A stretch of 64,000 nt of DNA from Chrysoperla carnea (lineage: Eukaryota > Arthropoda > Insecta > Neuroptera > Chrysopidae). The stretch spans positions 75,048,520 to 75,112,519 of the forward strand of contig NC_058339.1 in NCBI RefSeq assembly GCF_905475395.1, read 5' to 3'. Under the pieces are notes generated by a model. The model was given only the letters and a program-made list of their open reading frames with translations, made no database searches and was not told the origin of the DNA. A program made the position numbers and the translations under genes. Positions 12,662 to 24,600 of this stretch are shown piece by piece (within the stretch, counting starts at the first letter, position 1; every line of letters begins with the position of its first letter).

Positions 12662-13663
12662 TCACATAAAAAATGGTTTTTCTCCACTGTGCATTCGTTT
12701 ATGCTTAACTAAAACATGCTTATAATTAAATGATTTATTACAAGTATCACATGAAAATGGTTTATCTCCACTATGAATACGTTTATGCGATACGAAATGA
12801 GTTTGCTGAATAAATCTTTTATTACAAATATCACATGAAAACGGTTTTTCTCCACTATGAATAAGTTTATGTTTAACTAAAGAATCTTGTGCAGTAAATG
12901 TTTTATTACAAATGTCACATGAAAACGGTTTTTCTCCACTATGAATTATTTTATGTCGAACTAAATGAATTTTCTGATTAAATGTTTTATTACAAACATC
13001 ACATGAAAATAATTTTTCTTCACTATGGATTCGTTTATGTAGAACTAAAACATGCTTATAATTAAATGTTTTATTACAAATATCACATGAAAATGGTTTT
13101 TCTCCGGTATGAATCCGTTGATGGTCAACTAAATGATGTTTCTGATTAAATGTTTTATTACAAATATCACAAGTAAATCGTTTTTCTCCACTATGAATTG
13201 TTTTATGTCGAGCTAAATGTGTTTTCTGATTAAATTTTTTATTACAAATATCACATGAAAATGGTTTTTCTCCACTATGAATTCGTTTATGGTCAATTAA
13301 ATAAGGTTTCCGAGTGAATGTTTTATTACAAATATCACATGAAAATGGTTTTTCTTCATGTAATACTTTTTCAAGTTTAACATTTTCGTAATTTATTGTG
13401 CATAACTGTTCATCGTTTTCACAAACAGGTTCATGTTTAACGCTTACAAAAGTTATAACACTTTCACTATCAATATTATTACTGCATTCTCCAACGTTTT
13501 CATTTTTAATTCGTCCATCTTCCATGGTAACTTTGTCATTTAATGTTTCATTTTTTATAATTAATTCTGTGTGTAATTCGTTTTCAAGTTTAATGTTTTC
13601 TTCTTTGATTAAAAAGCATTTATTTATATTATCAAATGAATTATTTGCCATTTTGTTAACCAT
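12662..13663 (-). CDS. C2H2 zinc-finger protein 1, eight intact fingers, last finger frameshifted
   Basis: Intronless frame of 333 codons. An acidic N-terminal region of about 105 residues contains an EDGRIKNE motif, followed by eight tandem C2H2 fingers of 28 residues with H-[ST]-G-E-K-P-type linkers and the finger core FSCDICNKTF. A paralogue lies at 29055-30215 on the other strand; its start aligns with Met5 here (MANNSF), so translation may start at 13651 instead of 13663. After finger 8 the frame ends at once (GEKPFFM, stop 12662-12664). If one base of the six-A run at 12668-12673 is ignored, a ninth, partly degenerate finger continues (LCDICNIKFNQHTHLH), so the C-terminus was shortened by a small insertion in a homopolymer. 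Likely a nuclear DNA-binding protein; target unknown. Confidence 0.85.
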   Translation of the reverse strand: MVNKMANNSFDNINKCFLIKEENIKLENELHTELIIKNETLNDKVTMEDGRIKNENVGECSNNIDSESVITFVSVKHEPVCENDEQLCTINYENVKLEKVLHEEKPFSCDICNKTFTRKPYLIDHKRIHSGEKPFSCDICNKKFNQKTHLARHKTIHSGEKRFTCDICNKTFNQKHHLVDHQRIHTGEKPFSCDICNKTFNYKHVLVLHKRIHSEEKLFSCDVCNKTFNQKIHLVRHKIIHSGEKPFSCDICNKTFTAQDSLVKHKLIHSGEKPFSCDICNKRFIQQTHFVSHKRIHSGDKPFSCDTCNKSFNYKHVLVKHKRMHSGEKPFFM

Positions 13664-13849
13664 TCTATTTCACAAACACAAATTATATTATTGCAGCAGA
13701 TTCATTCAGCTCGGCTGTCGATACCAACTGTGAAATAATTAAATGTTACTAGATTTAAATTTAATATTATTTAATTTCACTGCACATTACTCAAAATTGA
13801 ATATTGATAAATGGCACATTACTCAATTGACTATTGGTAGTCTGGTTGA

Positions 13850-14105
13850 CTAAATTGTAACTACTGATAACGGGTCCACTTCTTTTATAATTGGTACAAA
13901 TTACTATCGCCAGTTGGCGGGATTTATCTTATTTGAATTTGAATACTTTGATTGGCCTTTAAAAATGCTAAGTACAAGTATTGTCATCTGGTAGTCTAAA
14001 TTGGTACTAGTAAAAACGGGCCCACTTCCTGTTTTAATTCGTACGAATTATTATCGACAGTTGGCGGATTGCAACTTCCACTTATCAATATTTATATAAA
14101 CCCTC
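13850..14105 (-). repeat. DIM repeat, copy 2 (inverted relative to copy 1)
   Basis: Reverse complement of 10525-10780 over essentially its whole length. The duplicated unit is visible directly: GTCCACTTCTTTTATAATTG and GCCCACTTCCTGTTTTAATT are equivalent positions of the two units. It starts about 190 bases upstream of zinc-finger gene 1. Confidence 0.7.
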
Positions 14106-15793
14106 TAATTTTGAGTCATATTTTTTCATTTTTCGTGGAAGTTATTCGTTTATATTAGCCCTTATACCAAGTGTGAAAACCACGATATGGTATGAAATGT
14201 GTCGAAGATACATTAAATTTGACCAATTGTTTGAAAAGTATGATGCAAAATTAGTGGGGTTACATACTTGAATGCTCAAAATTGGACAAAGTTAGCGGGT
14301 GGTGGAGCAAAATCAAATATTTTGGATTTTTATGACGTAATAAAGTTCAAAAAGTCAATTTTTTTTTTGATATTTTGGCCAAATTTTTTTATCTTAGAAA
14401 ATAGGATTATAAAATATAACAATTACTTTTATTTACTTAACTTTTTATTTCAGAACTGAAATAATAAATGAACACACTATAATTTTCCATTTTTTATAAA
14501 CAATAAAATTAAAAGATTGATTGATGTATGAATTTATTAATTTTTATCTCAAGTAGCTTCTATAATAAAGGACACATAAACAGAAAGCTAGTTTTTAAAA
14601 AATAATATTGCAACTTAAATTTTATTTTCGATTTTTTATAAAAATTTATTAGCATCTGTAAGTTAAAACGAAACATTTATACACTTTTTTTTACTTGAAA
14701 CATATTTGAGATCGAATTATTAATTGTTACTTGAACTATAAAGCAGTTATATCCAAAAATTCGTTTTTTTCGTTTTTCTCGAATTGTGGAACTGATTATT
14801 TTGTGCACCGTATCCGCGGTACTTGAAACTTAAACTTTCTAGAAAAAAATTTCTTTAAATAAATTTGGGAAATAAATTAGCACGTAATATAAAATTAAAT
14901 TTAAAGATTACATTTAAGATTTTAAGCTAAAAATCGCCATAATTTTCATTGAAGGACGGTTCTGTTGTCTAAGCTACTATTTCCACAATAAGATATCTAA
15001 GGGGCGATAATTTAATTGGCTTTGAATGTAACAAAATACTAAAATTTACCACCCTAATTTCGAAGTACTCTTAAAACGAATTAGTAAAAATTAATGAAAA
15101 AAGTAATCCAAATTTAATAAATAGTTTTTTAGTACATAATTTGACGATAAATTAACTAACGCATTCCCAATGTTTCGATTTTATTTAATTCATCAGACAC
15201 TATAAAAACAATATAAGTAGACTTTCATTAAATTTGAACATGACAATCAATCCAAGTAATCCAAGTAATTGATTCAAGTAAATTAAATGTGTTTTAACTT
15301 ACATAACTCGTTTTTAATTAATTATTTAACTGTGTATTATTAATTAATATATTATTTAATTCTAAAAACTATTCATTGAATAGTTTAATTTAATAATGTT
15401 TTTCTTTTATTGATAAAAATAATTACATTTATTATTCTAAAAATGTATCAAAATATGTGTTTTTTTTTCTTAAAAAAAATTTAATAGTCTTCCCTTTCCA
15501 AAACTTGAAAATCTATGACCTTCTCAAGCAAACAAAATTGGGAAGAAAAATTTTTTTGCCAATTGCATAAAAGAATGTAATGAATAATAAAATGGATGAA
15601 TTTTATGGCGTAGTTTTTTTTAAGACGAAAAACTGAATTTATTGTATTGAACTTCATAACTTTGATTCAAGTCTTGATTCGTTTAAAAATAACTATTTTG
15701 TACACATGTGTAAAACAAATTGTTTTGTACATGGTTATCTTTAAACTTGAAAAAAAATTTAAAACAATGTGTTTGTTCAACAGAAAAAGGTGG
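14106..15793. other. Intergenic, nothing recognised
   Basis: AT-rich DNA with short chance frames only; no strong inverted repeat and no match to the window's repeat families was noticed. Confidence 0.4.
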
Positions 15794-16275
15794 AAAACAG
15801 CGTGTTCGCTTTCATTATGGAAGGTAGAGGTAAGGAGGACAATCTTAAATGGGGATCAAAGTAAACTAGTGTCCATAATAACAGTTCTAAAATTGACCAG
15901 AATGGCGTTTGAATAACAAAAGATGTTTAATGTGAACTTTTCTATCTTTCTCTAACAACTCGGTTAGAACTTTATCTTACTCTTAGTACGTTTTGTTTTA
16001 TGTGTACTTCTCTATTTTTCTCTAACAACATTTGTATATTTTTATCTTATTCTTATTACTTTCTTTTAAAACTTACACTTCTGCTACACCAACGCTACCA
16101 ATTTTTTGCTTTTCATGGACACATTTTTATATACAGAGATGATTCTCCTTATCTCCACCCTCCATAGTTTACAAGAGCGGCTACAGACATGCGCACAACA
16201 ACAATTCTGTCGTAACAAAATAAAACAGCGACCGCTTAATTTTTGTACGGTCGCATAAAAGCGAATACGCTGTTA
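15794..16275. repeat. Foldback-like element with GCGTATTCGC ends
   Basis: AACAGCGTGTTCGCTTT near 15800 pairs with AGCGAATACGCTGTT at 16260-16274. A second pair of shared words (GGAAGGTAGAGGTAAGGAGG and CCTTATCTCCACCCTCC) lies further in, in the same inverted order. The right arm is longer and richer in GC (GCGACCG, GTCGCTG). No coding frame is seen. Interpreted as an asymmetric foldback or MITE. Confidence 0.5.
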
Positions 16276-16324
16276 ATCGCCTATTTTTGACTAAACACAG
16301 GTTCATTTCAATTTCTTTATTCTA

Positions 16325-16680
16325 GAATTTAATCTCTGCCAGCAAGCTTTCTTTGACTTATTAACGAATTTTGAAAACGTCAATGGCAATTTGCCCCAAA
16401 ATCAATTAAATGGATCAATACTTGAACCAGAGCTATTTTAAGTCGACGACTACAATCAATTTATATGAGATGATGCGTGTGTTTTTAACAATTTTCATAA
16501 ACTTCAATTCAAATTTCAAAGGTGATTTTATGAATAATTCAAAAATTGAAGATTATTTTTTTAAGGAATGTTTAAATAATGTGTTTGAATTGAAACCGGA
16601 AACCAGAGATATGCAAAACGTTATTGATTAAGAAGTGTTTCAAAACCTCAATCACAAATTCACCACTAGTTGTAAATTAT
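16325..16680 (+). pseudogene. Unassigned coding-like remnant
   Basis: After a pyrimidine tract and AG, an open stretch of 38 codons (NLCQQAFFDLLTNFENVNGN onward) has protein-like composition. It ends in a stop near 16440, and coding-like text resumes in another frame around 16530-16630 (SKIEDYFFKECLNNVFELKP). I do not recognise the family; it may be a decayed host exon or a decayed transposon gene. Stops and a frame change make an intact gene unlikely. Confidence 0.3.
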
Positions 16681-17484
16681 CAAAAGTAGCGGAATGAACT
16701 TTTGTCTAATTGTACACAATTGTGTATTATTAATCGCAGCCTCAATTGAATTATTCATAATTCACCTTCTCTCCTTACAATTATTCAAAAATATATTAAT
16801 TAAATTGACTTAAGTTTAAAATTTTTTTTTAAAAATTCGTGCTGAGTTGAATGCATACCAAAATAAAAAACATAATAGAAATTTTTATCACATATTACGT
16901 TGAAAAAACGTACATTTTTGTAAACCCAAATTAACTGAAATATACCTTTTGATTTATTCCTAAGTCCTACACGGCTAATTGGGAGATCTATTTACTACCG
17001 TTATTCCAAGGTTTATTTAAAATGTGATAAAAATCATTAACCGTGGAAAGAGAATTTTCCGATGAGAGACGTGAAACATTATAATTTAACAAGGTGGTCA
17101 CATGATTTTTTTTAATGAGCGATTTCTAAACACTACTTTAAAAACTTTATTTTGTATCGATTTTCTCGAATGTCAATTAGTTTGAAATACTTTTTCAGGG
17201 TCACACAAGTCGCCTTTTTTGCTGTCCATAAAACATCAGCTAAACTAACAATGACACGGTCCATAACTCTTTTGTATAAAGACCCTCTTTGACCCTCTTC
17301 GAAACACCCCTTTCTCGCTTTTTGCGTAAGTTTCAATCTCATTTTTCAGAATAATAAAATGTTGTGAGAATAGAATCAGTTACACTAAAACTCACAGTTT
17401 ATTATAAAAATGAACACATTTAAGATTTTGATATTTTAATAAAGAATACAAATTTTATAAAATAAGATTCAAAATAAACGCAAA

Positions 17485-17572
17485 AGTTGAACCATTCTAA
17501 GTGATATTACTATAACATTACATGTAATTAACATATAATGTTATAGCTATAACAGTTAGAATGGTTCAAATT
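17485..17572. repeat. Short near-perfect hairpin element
   Basis: Left arm TTGAACCATTCTAAGTGATA... and right arm ...AACAGTTAGAATGGTTCAAA pair over about 40 bases each, meeting at TACATGTAATTAACATATAA. This is typical of a tiny palindromic MITE. No second copy was noticed. Confidence 0.6.
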
Positions 17573-19230
17573 TTGACATTTGAACAGCTGAAATCGTAAT
17601 TTACGCATTCTCCGTTCTTTTACGATGTTGACCATACATTACTCTCCAACTATTTGCATACGTATTTTATGGACAGCCCCCTTACCAGGATGAATAGTGG
17701 TTTCTATATATTCAAAGTTGTAACAGAAGTAATAAATTTTAGAAAATAATAATGTAATTGGGATCTGTGGGAATCCAGAACTGATCCCTCTCCTAAATAA
17801 AATTTTTGAATGATATTTTAATATATTAAACTTTCAACGATACGACAATTTTTCAAGGTTGCCTTCCAAATGATTTTTAAATTTGCTGAATATTTAATAC
17901 AAAAAAATTTTTAACAAACTAATTAACATTACTAATAATATACATTTCAAGCACGTAGCCCAAAAACAGAAGTTAAGAAACTCTTCTCGAAACATTTTTA
18001 TAAATTTTTAAGATTTTGCTGCAAACGATGCCTGTGGCTGCGAGCTTAATACGTAGCTAAAACTATAATCTATGCCTTTAAAATAGTGTGAGACTTTCTA
18101 GACTTTCTCTTTCAAAAAAAACAAAACATTTAAAATTTAAAAATTTGTATAAACAATGCATGCAAAAACATGAGACTTGAACTAAAAATTAGTGCACTAA
18201 TAAAAATAAAAAATACATTTATTTTTTACATAATGAATACAAAAGAAAATGTATGAAAATAATTTTCATGATAATTATATTAAGAACAACAAAAGTTATA
18301 TTTATTTATGACTCTGTCTAAAATTTCAACTTTGTGAGGTCGCTATTTAAAATTAAGATAGTAGTCTAGGCCACAAAGACCTGAAGTCAGTAGTAGTGAT
18401 TGTTCTTCGTCTCTAGCTAGAGAAAGTAGAGTAAAATGTACATTTAATTCTAAGCCTCTGTCGTTTAATGTTACGTTACTTTAAGCTCAAAGTGTACCCT
18501 AAATCAAGCGCAATGAGAATTTGTTACTTGCGTCCATAAACTACGTGGCTAAATTCTAGCCTCTTTGTAAAAATTTGAAACAATTTTATTTTCATTATAG
18601 CGAAAAAAAGCCAGAAAATTACATAGCTTGACTTCATTGCCACAACTCCCCTCAAGCTTTTAAACTAAAGAAAATACTACTCAATTCCGAACAACTTCAT
18701 TCTCGTAATTATTTTTTCACGTGTTGAATTATCCTTAATTAAGTTGCAGTTGTTAATAACTAGGAATTATAAGAATTAGGTTTTAATAACGTCTCCACAA
18801 CGATGAAATTTTAGCCTATATAGTCTCTATATTTTTTCGTTTTTAGTAGTTTTTTGGTATTTTTTTTATTTAATAAAAACATTTTTTATAAATTGTATAA
18901 ATCATACATATTTTAAATAATATACGTGATTTCCGTTTTTTAAATACGTTTATTTTAAACAGGGCCGGATATAAAGTCATTGACATCTTGAATCAAAATA
19001 ACCATAATAGAAGTAATTTATTATATTATCTACCTTTGGAGGAATTGTTAAGATGTCTCAAGTAAAAAATGTCCGCGTAACTTTCAAAATCCGAACCTGA
19101 ATTTTTTAAATACTTATATAGTGTTTTTTTTTTAAATAGGTATATGTGTAAAGAATTATGACGGAAGTATAAATTGGGGAACAAATAAGACAAAAAATAT
19201 TACAATTTGCCTCAAGTCTGTAAGTGAACG
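17573..19230. other. Intergenic, little recognised
   Basis: AT-rich DNA. At 18960 the word CAGGGCCGGATATAAAG resembles hAT transposon tips but has no partner nearby. No gene seen. Confidence 0.35.
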
Positions 19231-19234
19231 TAAA

Positions 19235-19800
19235 TTTCATCCAGAGGCGGATTATCCGTAAGGCAAAGTAGGCACGTTCGGGGAAGTTTTTAAATAAACA
19301 TTAATTGTATAAGTATACAAAAAATTCCAGTCCGTTGATATTGACATTTGTTTAGTAATTTAAATGTATGATGTCTATAATTCATATAATTTCTGCAGAA
19401 AGGGAAAATTTTAATAAAAATTAACAGCAAAACTTGAAACTCTCAATAGTCAAAGAATATGAAAAGGAAACAAAAAGGGTACGGAAAAGAAGCTCACAGC
19501 AGATGAATCTGCCGAAGACATTATTTCTTAATTATCTGGTCGAGAAACATTCAGAGTGACAGTATATCTAGTAATGATATATAGACAGACTTGTGATTGA
19601 ACTTCAAAAAAGGCGAGAATTGTACAACAATTTTTACAGCAATTTTTCATTTTTAAGCAATTTGATTAATTAGAACATCGAAGAAGTTCAAAATAGAGCA
19701 AATATGTTAATAACAATGTATTCTGGTGATTTAGAAAAGTGCTTGTTTTATGAATGTATTCATTCATCTACGCTCTTATTTACTCCGATACCTCGGCAGT
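19235..19800 (+). mobile_element. hAT (ZMYM-type) transposase fossil
   Basis: A CAGAGGCGGATTATCCGTAA tip at about 19240 is the kind of end seen on insect hAT elements. From about 19480 the plus strand preserves pieces of the ZMYM-type transposase: LTADESAEDIIS, SGRETFRVTVYLVMI, NFSFLSNL-like text and MYSGDLEKCLFYECIHSSTL, which matches the family block of the form YPxDLExxLxxECIHF. The pieces lie in different frames and are interrupted by several stops, so the gene is dead. A minus-strand tip with the same GGCGGATTATCC word lies at 30597-30635. Confidence 0.6.
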
Positions 19801-20344
19801 ACTCCGAGGAGTCGGAGTCGAGGAGTCGGAGAACTGCCCTGAAATGGGGCAATTGTAATATTTTTTGAAATATTTAGAAGTGAGATATGAAGTTTAGTTT
19901 TTTATAAACTCGAAAAAAAAAAATTGTCGGCTTAGTTTGTGTGGGCATAATATTTGTAGATTCAATTTTAATAAGAAATTCCTGCCAAGGACTCTTAAAT
20001 TATGTGCGTTCGAATATTTCAATGAAGTTAATATTTTTAGGATAGAAGAAGATAAAAATACGTTAAAACAATCATTTTTTAATTACAAGATCATTTTTGT
20101 ACAAAAAATTGAAAAGTTTGCCGAATATTTTGGTTTTTCGACCAAGTAAAGCTGGGAACAGTCAAAATTGGTTATAGCGTACATACCGATTATTAACAAC
20201 ATAAGATAAGGCTTTAACAGCCTTTTTTTGAAGTACAAAAATAATATTTCTTCGAGGAAAAATAAAAGCATGGTCATCATCAAACTTAAGCTTGGTGCCC
20301 TAGTTTGTCTTTTGACTGGGCTTTCATTTTTTTCCATAAAAACT

Positions 20345-20853
20345 GTGAAAATTTCGGACTTTTTTTTTCAGATTTTGGCGATTATAATTCTAAAGGGTTA
20401 GTTTTTGAAGTACCTTTTTAAGATGTTTTTAAAGTAGGCTAAATTTGCTACAATATGAGACTAGAATGGTCTCTGTTGACTTAATAATTTCCGAGATAAA
20501 GCATTTCAAAGTTGATCGTTTTTTCGAACTTCGCAATTTTTTGCAATATTCTGTTATTCCAAATGAATTTTGACCCCGAGCAACACTAGCACACTCCGTC
20601 TGAGGTAAGTAAAAACTACACCCCGCTAGAGTAGCTCGAGTGACGTTTGAAATATTGTAAAAAATTTCGAAGTTAAAAAAGATGTTTTGAAAAGCTTCAT
20701 CTCGGAAACTATTGGGTCTACAGAGACGATTCTAGTATCATGTGGTAGAAAATTTAGTCTACTTTAAAAATATCTTGAAAAGGTATTGCCGAAAACTAGC
20801 CCTTTAGGGTTTTAATCGACAAAATCTAAAAAAAATCAGAATTTTTCAAGGTT
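20345..20853. repeat. Large palindromic foldback element (~510 bp)
   Basis: Two arms of roughly 230 bases face each other. Left: CAGATTTTGGCGATTATAAT, TAAAGGGTTAGTTTTTGAAG, AAAGTAGGCTAAATTTGC. Right, reverse complemented: TAGATTTTGTCGATTAAAAC, TAAAGGGCTAGTTTTCGGCA, AAAGTAGACTAAATTTTC. The arms are clearly homologous but diverged, with a short centre near 20580 containing GCACACTCCGTC. No coding potential. Confidence 0.75.
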
Positions 20854-21631
20854 TTTTCGATTTTTGACAAAGTTTCATTCGGCACTCGAGGTCACAAACT
20901 TGGATTATTCATTAGACCAACACCAACATCATAAACATTTTTGCTTAAAATCAGAACTATCGAATTTGACGCAAACTATCCAGTATTTTCAGAATTATTG
21001 GCATTTCTTTCTTTCCAGAATATTCCAGATTATATCGTCTATAACAAATATCGAGTATAATTATACGGTCCGTTCAATGTTGTTATAACCGATTTTGACT
21101 GTAAGTTAGTACCAAAAAGAAAATTTTGAAAAAAAACTCGAATGTTTAGTTTTTTTATAAGATTCGTAGATTTATTTATAATAATAAAAATAAAAAACAA
21201 TTACATTTTTAAATTACACACATCATTGTTGCAAGAAATTACAAATATTATTGGGTTTTTTTAAACAATGAAAAACTAAACCGACAAAATATCGTTTTAA
21301 AATACAGGGGTGAGCCAAAAGTTGAAATAATTTGAAAACCCATTGAAAAAATTAATCGAATCTTGTTAACTCCTTTCTTCAGATAATTATTAACAATTAG
21401 GTACCTTCTTTACAATGAGTCGTAGAAACTTTTAGCCCATCCCGCGTAAATGTTGTTAAATACTTTTTTTTTTATTTTTTGTGTAATATACCTTTGATCT
21501 CGATTTCGTTGAAATAAGTTTTTCTAATAAAATGGAGAACTTCTTCTTTTGTTTTGTTTTTGTAAAATAAATATTTTCTAGCAATATTTTATTTGTAGAT
21601 TTGTGTAGGTGGTTTGATTTTGTAGAATTTT

Positions 21632-24600
21632 TTAAGCTGGTAATTGTAATTTCTTTCCTTTAAGAACTGCAAAAAACAAGTTGAAAATTTTTTAGTTAAG
21701 GTAGGACGAGTGCCAAGGCAATTTTAGACTTAGGGTTGAAATTATTTATACCTTTTTTTCAATTTTGATTATGAATTTTGTTTAAAGTGTAGATGAAAAA
21801 TAAGAATAAAATTTTTCGATATCTGCTCTGTTTTCGAAATAATAACAAAAAGGGGGGTACGTCAAGTGGGCCCCTAGCACCTAGACCAAGAGTCCTCTGT
21901 GCCCCCCTTGAGAACAACCTGTTAACCAAAGACCAGACGTCTTCGGGTTAAAGACGCTATTAAAATCAGATGAGGCTATAGAATTCTGTCGAGGCAAGAC
22001 GCCACGCAAAAAAACCCATTGCTTCTCCGTCGGGATGTCTCCCAGGATTGATGAATCCGAACATTCTAAGTCTAACGCCCTGCAGATTTCTGCAGATGCA
22101 AATAACATGTATGGAGATTTTGTCATCTTCCATACAAGTGGGATCATTAGAGATCCCCATGTTATGAGGATAGTTTTTGAAAAATGCATATCTCGGTTTT
22201 TTAATTTTCTAGAGTAATTTCAAAAAAAAAAAAACACGAAAATCTAGATCATTCAGAAATCGCTGTTTGTATGAGATTTTGGACGATATCTCAGAAAGCA
22301 CGTCAAACTAATTCGATTCTTGTACTTCGTGGCTCAAAATTACCTTATGTACTGAGTTTTATCGAAGTTGGAAATAACAATTTTCTTAAGGGGTAATGAA
22401 AAATAGAAAAAATTCTAAACTTTATGCTTCGAATTTGATGAAACTTGGGATGTAAAGTAATTTTGACCCATTGAATAAAAAAAATCGTGTATATTTAAGG
22501 ATTGGGACAATAGCATTTCAGATATCGCTAAAAATCCTGTACGAGTTGATGGTTTATTAGAAACGATTCGTTGATATTGAGACATTACATTTTAAAAGTT
22601 GTTGGTAAATAAATCTTACCTTTTGTAATATACAAATAGAAGAAATCACAATATAGAACAGTTTGTACAGCTCCAGCAACAATTGCAATTAAATCATAAT
22701 GATCTTCAGCCAAATATCGATAGACCCAATTCAATAAATACAATGCTCTATACGATCCTAACGCAAATAAATAATGCGACGTTATACTTTCTGCTTCGCC
22801 CGTCTTACTAACCAAAAATAATTGTGGCAATATAGCAACACTCTCCAAATAAATACTGAATGTCCATAAAATCTACAAAACAAAACCAAGTTTTTAAACA
22901 CCCTGTAAATAGTAAGATCTATTAAGATTACACAAAAAGAAATTTATTTATTTGCTAACTTCGCTCAAAACCGTGTTAACCATTAGACAGAGTAGACAAC
23001 TTTCTAAGGGTCCCACGAAAGGTAAAAAATACGAAAACTATAAAAAAGGCATCGTTTGATTTGCATATTGCCTAAAAAACAATAAACAACAAATTTCGTA
23101 GAAAAGTGGTGAAAAAAATCAAAAGTCCTTAAATTAATATTAGAAGAACATGTATTAAAAATAGTAATTATATGTCTAGAGTATTAGGAGAGCATCTGTA
23201 AAAACTAAAATGTTTGACTAACAAACTTATGATATTTTTTCGTTAAAATTATTTGTGTAGCGTGTTTTTTTCTAAGCGGTACATTATTAGACCGGGAGTA
23301 TATTTTTCGTCAAACATAGACATAATAAGCTTGAAAATGAGAGGTGAATTATGGAATTTGATAAAGGAATAAGGAAGATAAGGGTAGGACAGAAAAAAAA
23401 CTTGCTAGAGCATTAATATATAAGATGTTCGACGTTATTCTTAAAATCTCTGGGCTCTTAAAACTAATCGCATAATTGATTTATTAAATACATACCTCAA
23501 GTACTGTAAATTCATGATTAATAAGTAATGCTAATACAAATGCGGGTGCAATTAAAAATTCAATACGAAATGTATCATGATTACGATCATATGTGGCTTT
23601 AAATCGCATGTAAATCAAATATAGTGTAGCTATCGATGCAGCGATAAATACCAATTTCATAATTGTATTATATAAGGATACATATGTTGTCACTAAATCC
23701 AAGTATCGAGTTATGTATACCAATGCGAATAATATTTGACTTTTGCCAGATATACCTGCGAAAAAAAAATAATTAAAAAACTATTCAAGTAAATACAATA
23801 AAAATAGATCTAGAACCAGGGGTAGTATTTGAAAGTCTTTTTATTGCGGCTGGAAATTAGGAAAGTTGTTGTCAAAGTCGTACTTAACAATTTTAAAATT
23901 TTCTTAGTCGGGGATTTCTTTTTCTCGGGGGGGTTGGGAAAATGATATTTCATTCACAACGATATTCAAATAAGAATACTGTAAAAATTCTGGTTCTCAG
24001 GACAAAGTCCCCAGAAATTGTTTCGATTAATTATTAAATCAAATCTATTTCGTTTCATTTAATCCTAGACGGTTTAAGTTAGGAATTTTATGGTTCATGA
24101 TTCAAGAAACATGCGCAGTCGCATGTAACGTCTCATGACGTCACAACAAAGATGAAATATTTAAATCACATTGAATTCGAATAAAATATCGTGAAGTTAT
24201 TGACTCAACAAAAGGTTTCTTCTCTGAAGAAAAATATTCAAATCCTTGTGTCACTTGGCTTAAGAGTCAAGCGCAGTTCGTCGTATTCAAATGTACACGT
24301 GATTCTAAACAAACTAAAATCGTTTGTGCTCCAGTGACCATTTTTAACAATGAAGATAATTGAATAAAATGATAATATTGTTCGAATTCGAAAGATGTCG
24401 AATAATAATTTTTTTAATACCCCCTCCCCTCCCCTCTTACTCTTATTAAATAATCAAAATTTTGCATCCGACACCGCTAAAAATGCAGTTTTAAAATATA
24501 CATTGAGTTAGGTTCAGAATACATGTAATATAGTGCCTTGTATACGCAGTCTTACCCTATTTTCATGACATATTTACTTTTTTTCCCTTTTATATAAGTA

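Noticed and set aside
20083-20337. 84-codon minus-strand ORF with a hydrophobic centre (MMTMLLFFLEEILFLYF)
   Set aside because: T-rich chance frame, no family, adjacent to the foldback element.
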